Of a stretch of 64,000 nt of DNA, positions 60,681 through 64,000 are shown piece by piece. Origin of the DNA: Sympetrum striolatum (taxonomy: Eukaryota > Arthropoda > Insecta > Odonata > Libellulidae); the NCBI GenBank assembly GCA_947579665.1, contig OX388347.1, forward strand, positions 38,820,943-38,884,942, written 5' to 3'. The position numbers and the translations under genes are program-made. The notes beneath the pieces are model-generated. The model had not been told where the DNA came from. It saw only the letters and a program-made list of their open reading frames with translations, and made no database searches. Every line of letters begins with the position of its first letter. Within the stretch, counting starts at the first letter, position 1.

Positions 60681-61979
60681 AGAGAATATATGAGCAATCC
60701 CTAATCATATTAAAAAGGGAAAGCAGTCAATCAACAACATCCAATCAACAATGAGAGGAAAGAAGGGGAAATGCTTGATGACTTGTCTTGTCCTTTGGTA
60801 TGAACTTTAAAAAAAATTGAAATTCGTCAAATTATACGAAATTGTTACTCTAGAGAGGGGAATTAAGCCATAGCTGTTACTACAAACTATCATCTACATC
60901 AGCATTAAAGAAGAATGTTCACCCTCCTAGAAGCAAGAGCTCTAGAGATCTAGGAAAGTCAAGAAAGCCTGTTAACTTTCACCATGGTATTATATTCAGA
61001 TAATTTCTTTCAGAACAGTAATCCGGTAACCTTTTCAGTTTACTCTTCAGCCGCGTCTTACGAATTTATGGTGAAAGGCGGATAGTTTACTCTTTATCGG
61101 TGGATAAGGAACTTTCAGTTGGCTTCTTTTATTGAAAACATCTTGTAAACATTTCTCTCTATTTATATCTCCTTTGGGCGGAAAGAAAATTACTAACGAC
61201 GCTTAGTCAACAAAACTGTGCCATGGTTGCCAAGAAAAGTGATATTTTGCGAATGTTATCAGATTAAAGGTAAAATGGGCTGTCATCAAACTTTATTGAA
61301 CAAAATTAGCAATATCTTCGAGGTGAAACTGAAATATATAACTTATGGTTGTTGAATTCCTCAAGAGGCAGTGGGTTTTCGGGAAATTGGTGAGGTGGCA
61401 TTTACGACCATAAAAAATATTGAGCTAGTGCCCAGGCATCCAGCATATAAGAAACCCTGCATGTACCAAAATTAAGAGTTGTATTTCCCAATCTCATGCT
61501 ATCAAATCACACTTTTCGTGTCCTCGAAACTTCAAAATTCCATTTAAATGCAAAGAATACGTTTTGGTAGTTGATACAATTTAATATTTTATGAATTTAT
61601 AGGTTGTTCAGGATGAACGACGTAACTTTTGGTTTATTTGCAATGGTTCAAACTTACATAAATAATTAAGCTATCATTGTTTTTAGGCGATGTCACTTGT
61701 CTACCTAGGGCTCGTTATAAAACTAGGATTCAGAATATAACGGAAGAAATATAAAAATTGGAAATAATGCCAATATTTTTAATAGACAACCAATAGTTCC
61801 TCAAAGACTGCCGGTGGTCTCCAGAACTTCGGTTAGCTACAGCTGAGCTAGAGGACTTAACATCATAACGCTCTAAAGAATTGGAATTTTATATCCAAAG
61901 AATCTTTATCTGTTTACTTCGGACCATTCGATCTTTTTATGTAAAAAGAAAGCTAACATATTTTATCGAGCGATTTATG

Positions 61980-62520
61980 ATCTTCACATCCCCTTGACTA
62001 CACATGAGTACGTGTTAAATGCAAGATCGCCGCTGGTGGCAATTTTGACGCCTAGTCCTCACGAAGGTGCTGTGTTTACCGCTCCAGAAACCATTTTGAT
62101 GAATCGCCGCCTCCAATAAGCCGTCTCCTCAAAGGAACCCACGCCGTTAAATCCACCGTTCCCCACCGTCTGTTTGCTCGCAGTCGTAAACGGAGCGAAA
62201 TTATCGGATCCTCGTCCGTAATTAATCGCGCGAAAAGAGAAATTAAAACGCTCCTCGGAGGAAAGCGCCATTTAAATTATGAGCCGTAAATCTCGAGCGG
62301 AGCCAACCTGGAAAAAATAAATGGGGATTAAATTTGTTGTTGGAGTCTGAGATGAATTATACGGAGAGAGATTTCTCTCCGGTCGCGGAGAAATCCATTG
62401 CGAAAAAAAATCGAATTCCCGCGAAAATAACCCTTTCTGGGCTAGTGAGTCCAAATGGAATCACGTTGCTTTTTGATGCATCCATTCATATCGTCCGTTG
62501 ACTCCATTCGGGCTGTTATG
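61980..62520. other. CpG-containing island with homeodomain-like sites
   Basis: AATTTTGACGCCTAGTCC, GTAATTAATCGCGCG (62218-62232) and GCCATTTAAATTATGAGCCG (62267) mix CpG and TAAT cores. Two short minus frames (62059-62271, 62272-62454) abut but carry no motif. In appearance it is one of the better candidates for conserved regulatory DNA in the window. Confidence 0.45.
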
Positions 62521-62570
62521 CCCAATATAATATATATAGTGGGCCATTTAAAAGCATATCTTTAATATAT

Positions 62571-62862
62571 TTAATAATAATTCAATCATTTATAAATAAA
62601 TTTATAATATAAATTATAAAGCATATTATATGTAAAATATAAACAACATTATATTTACAATGATGTAATAATTTTCGTAATTTAAAAAGAATTATTAGAA
62701 AGAAATTATTAAATTAATAAATTATTTTAATGATTATATTTAATTATTATTTGATTATTTATAAATAAATGTATAGTATAAATAATAAAGCATATTATAA
62801 ATAAAATATAAGTAACATTATATTTCACAATAATTTAATAATTCTCGTAATTTAAAAAGAAT
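62571..62862 (+). repeat. AT-rich tandem duplication, period about 169 bp
   Basis: Unit 1 (62571-62698) and unit 2 (62740-62862) share ATTTATAAATAAAT, AAAGCATATTATA, AACATTATATTT and TCGTAATTTAAAAAGAAT. Nearly pure A/T, about two units, ending abruptly at the GC-richer CTGCAG. Confidence 0.9.
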
Positions 62863-63193
62863 GCTGCAGATGGCCCTCCTTGTATTATGATAATAATTCC
62901 AGCAGCAAGTTTCATGACTCGCCGTTTAAGAAAAATCATGATCTTCAGCTATTGTTGAAGATTAATATACTCCTGCTCGCGAATTATCGTCAGGGTGTAT
63001 CGGAGGTAGTCTTTACGTTATTGAAAAACTGACTTCAAGTGGAATAACTTCATGTATAAAACTTTAAAACTCTTTTAATAACGTTCAACATTGTATTTTT
63101 AAGGTTTTAAGCTGTTTACCCAAAAAATATTTTTTGGTTTTTTTAGAAATAAAATCAACCGAATAATGTGTTACATTGCGGTAATTTATGACG

Positions 63194-63350
63194 AAATAAC
63201 AAAACAGGACCAACTATTCCAAAAGAAACTAACTCCTTTTTTTAATAACTAAACAAATTACCCACTTAATATAAAGTTCGTAATTTTGTTAATTATTAAA
63301 AAAAGGAATTAGTTTCCTTTGGAAAATTTGTTCCTGTTTTGTAATTATTT
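63194..63350. mobile_element. Foldback element H, about 67-bp arms
   Basis: The left arm 63194-63260 and the right arm 63281-63350 are inverted repeats with a 20-nt AT-rich loop. Both carry ACAAAACAGGA at the outside, CCAAARGAAACTAA in the middle and an A/T run next to TTAATAA. No CTGAWGA core is present. It could be an hAT- or Mariner-like MITE; no flanking duplication was clear enough to decide. Confidence 0.82.
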
Positions 63351-64000
63351 TTGCTAAATATAACTTGATTCCATTTAGAATAAATTCAGTAATTTTGGTT
63401 CTAATTACATTTGAACTAATCAAAGATATTCTGCGGACATATAAAACCTTCGAAGACATTTCAGTAGAAAAATAAATTATTTTTCTGCTTTCTCAAAATT
63501 CGGGAAGGGTTATTAAATGCGAATCTTTAAGAGTGATCCGCGAACGTATAACATTCGCCCTTAACGAAAACGCGTAAATATCTTCACCGTGGCACCGGAG
63601 AGCCTTTTTAATGGGCGGGAATATTTATGTCGCCGCGGTGCACTGCGACCTCGGAACGTAGATAGGAACGACAATAAGCAGCGCTGGAATCAAGGACCCA
63701 TGTTTGTTCTCACTCTTCAATTGATTATCCCCAAGTTTTCTCGAGTGGCCGCGCCCAACGTGTGCGGCTAATGCTATATTTTAACACGTCCTATCTCCGC
63801 AAGCCGTCACTTTTCATACTTCGTATATGTTTACCCGAGCTCATATTTAATAGCGATATCTGGTTAAAGTTACGAGAAGAGTTGCCTTTCCATAAGTTCT
63901 TGTTGGTAGGAAATTCATGAGTTGAGCATAACTTCAATGTTTGCTTTTTTCCTAGCATTCTTCATTATCTCCATATTTTTCTCTCTTTAGGTATTTTTTA
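63351..64000. other. Non-coding window edge
   Basis: A short CpG-richer block at 63540-63780 (ATGTCGCCGCGGTGCACTGC at 63627) sits in AT-rich DNA. The 60-codon frame at 63589 has no motif. The end TTTCTCTCTTTAG (63978-63990) would fit a 3' splice site, but no coding sequence is visible after it. Confidence 0.4.

Larger units (their letters stand above)
58949..61980. other. Non-coding, with a CpG island at 59660-60420
   Basis: The island has CACCCCACGGTAGTGTTGGC (59803) and CCGCGGTGCGCTTGTG (60263). Four frames overlap on both strands between 59658 and 60015, so none is credible. The remainder is AT-rich; the half foldback at 60611 lies in it. Confidence 0.45.

Noticed and set aside
63978..64000. 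3' splice site at the window end
   Set aside because: TTTCTCTCTTTAG fits the consensus, but such pyrimidine runs are frequent and no coding sequence follows within the window.

Overview
This is a protein-gene-poor stretch of a nuclear eukaryotic genome, most likely an arthropod and plausibly an insect with a large, repeat-rich genome. The reasons are an AT-rich background broken by short CpG-containing islands, no open reading frame longer than about 190 codons, an animal-type tRNA-Asp gene, tRNA-derived SINEs with target-site duplications, a degraded non-LTR retrotransposon of the restriction-like-endonuclease type, a piggyBac-like MITE at TTAA, and many foldback elements. The species assignment is inference. 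I could not place a convincing exon of a host protein anywhere; the window is best read as intergenic or intronic DNA.

Layout. Positions 1-19,000 hold AT-rich DNA with CpG-containing islands (for example 5,500-6,060, 10,680-11,230, 11,990-12,450, 15,190-15,960). They also hold three foldback elements (7,547-7,683; 10,431-10,571; 16,229-16,388), a compound SINE (9,141-9,333), a SINE with target-site duplications (14,751-14,872) and a dispersed duplication (7,292 and 8,472). From 19,000 to 33,000 there is a tandem duplication at 19,029, an old dispersed repeat at 27,366-28,315, a long-armed foldback at 29,271-29,419 and several GC-rich islands. The clearest mobile-element history is at 32,671-33,850: a 5'-truncated minus-strand LINE remnant, flanked by ATT/TAA-type repeats, carries in-frame stops and is split by a 240-bp piggyBac-like MITE with perfect TTAA duplications. 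At 34,968-35,849 a foldback, a SINE and a local duplication precede the one intact gene, tRNA-Asp(GTC) on the minus strand. The rest (36,000-64,000) is AT-rich DNA with islands, diverged tandem duplications (38,560; 57,183; 62,571), low-complexity tracts (41,866; 49,908) and three more foldbacks (47,966; 57,771; 63,194).

The only gene expected to work is the tRNA. The most unusual theme is a group of at least eight hairpin elements of about 120-160 bp. Several share arm motifs (the TTCCACAATA type) and carry at their centre a CTGAWGA...GAAAC arrangement that resembles a hammerhead-ribozyme core but is not canonical. The CpG-containing islands with homeodomain-like sites and no coding capacity are candidates for conserved regulatory DNA; that can only be tested by comparison with related genomes.
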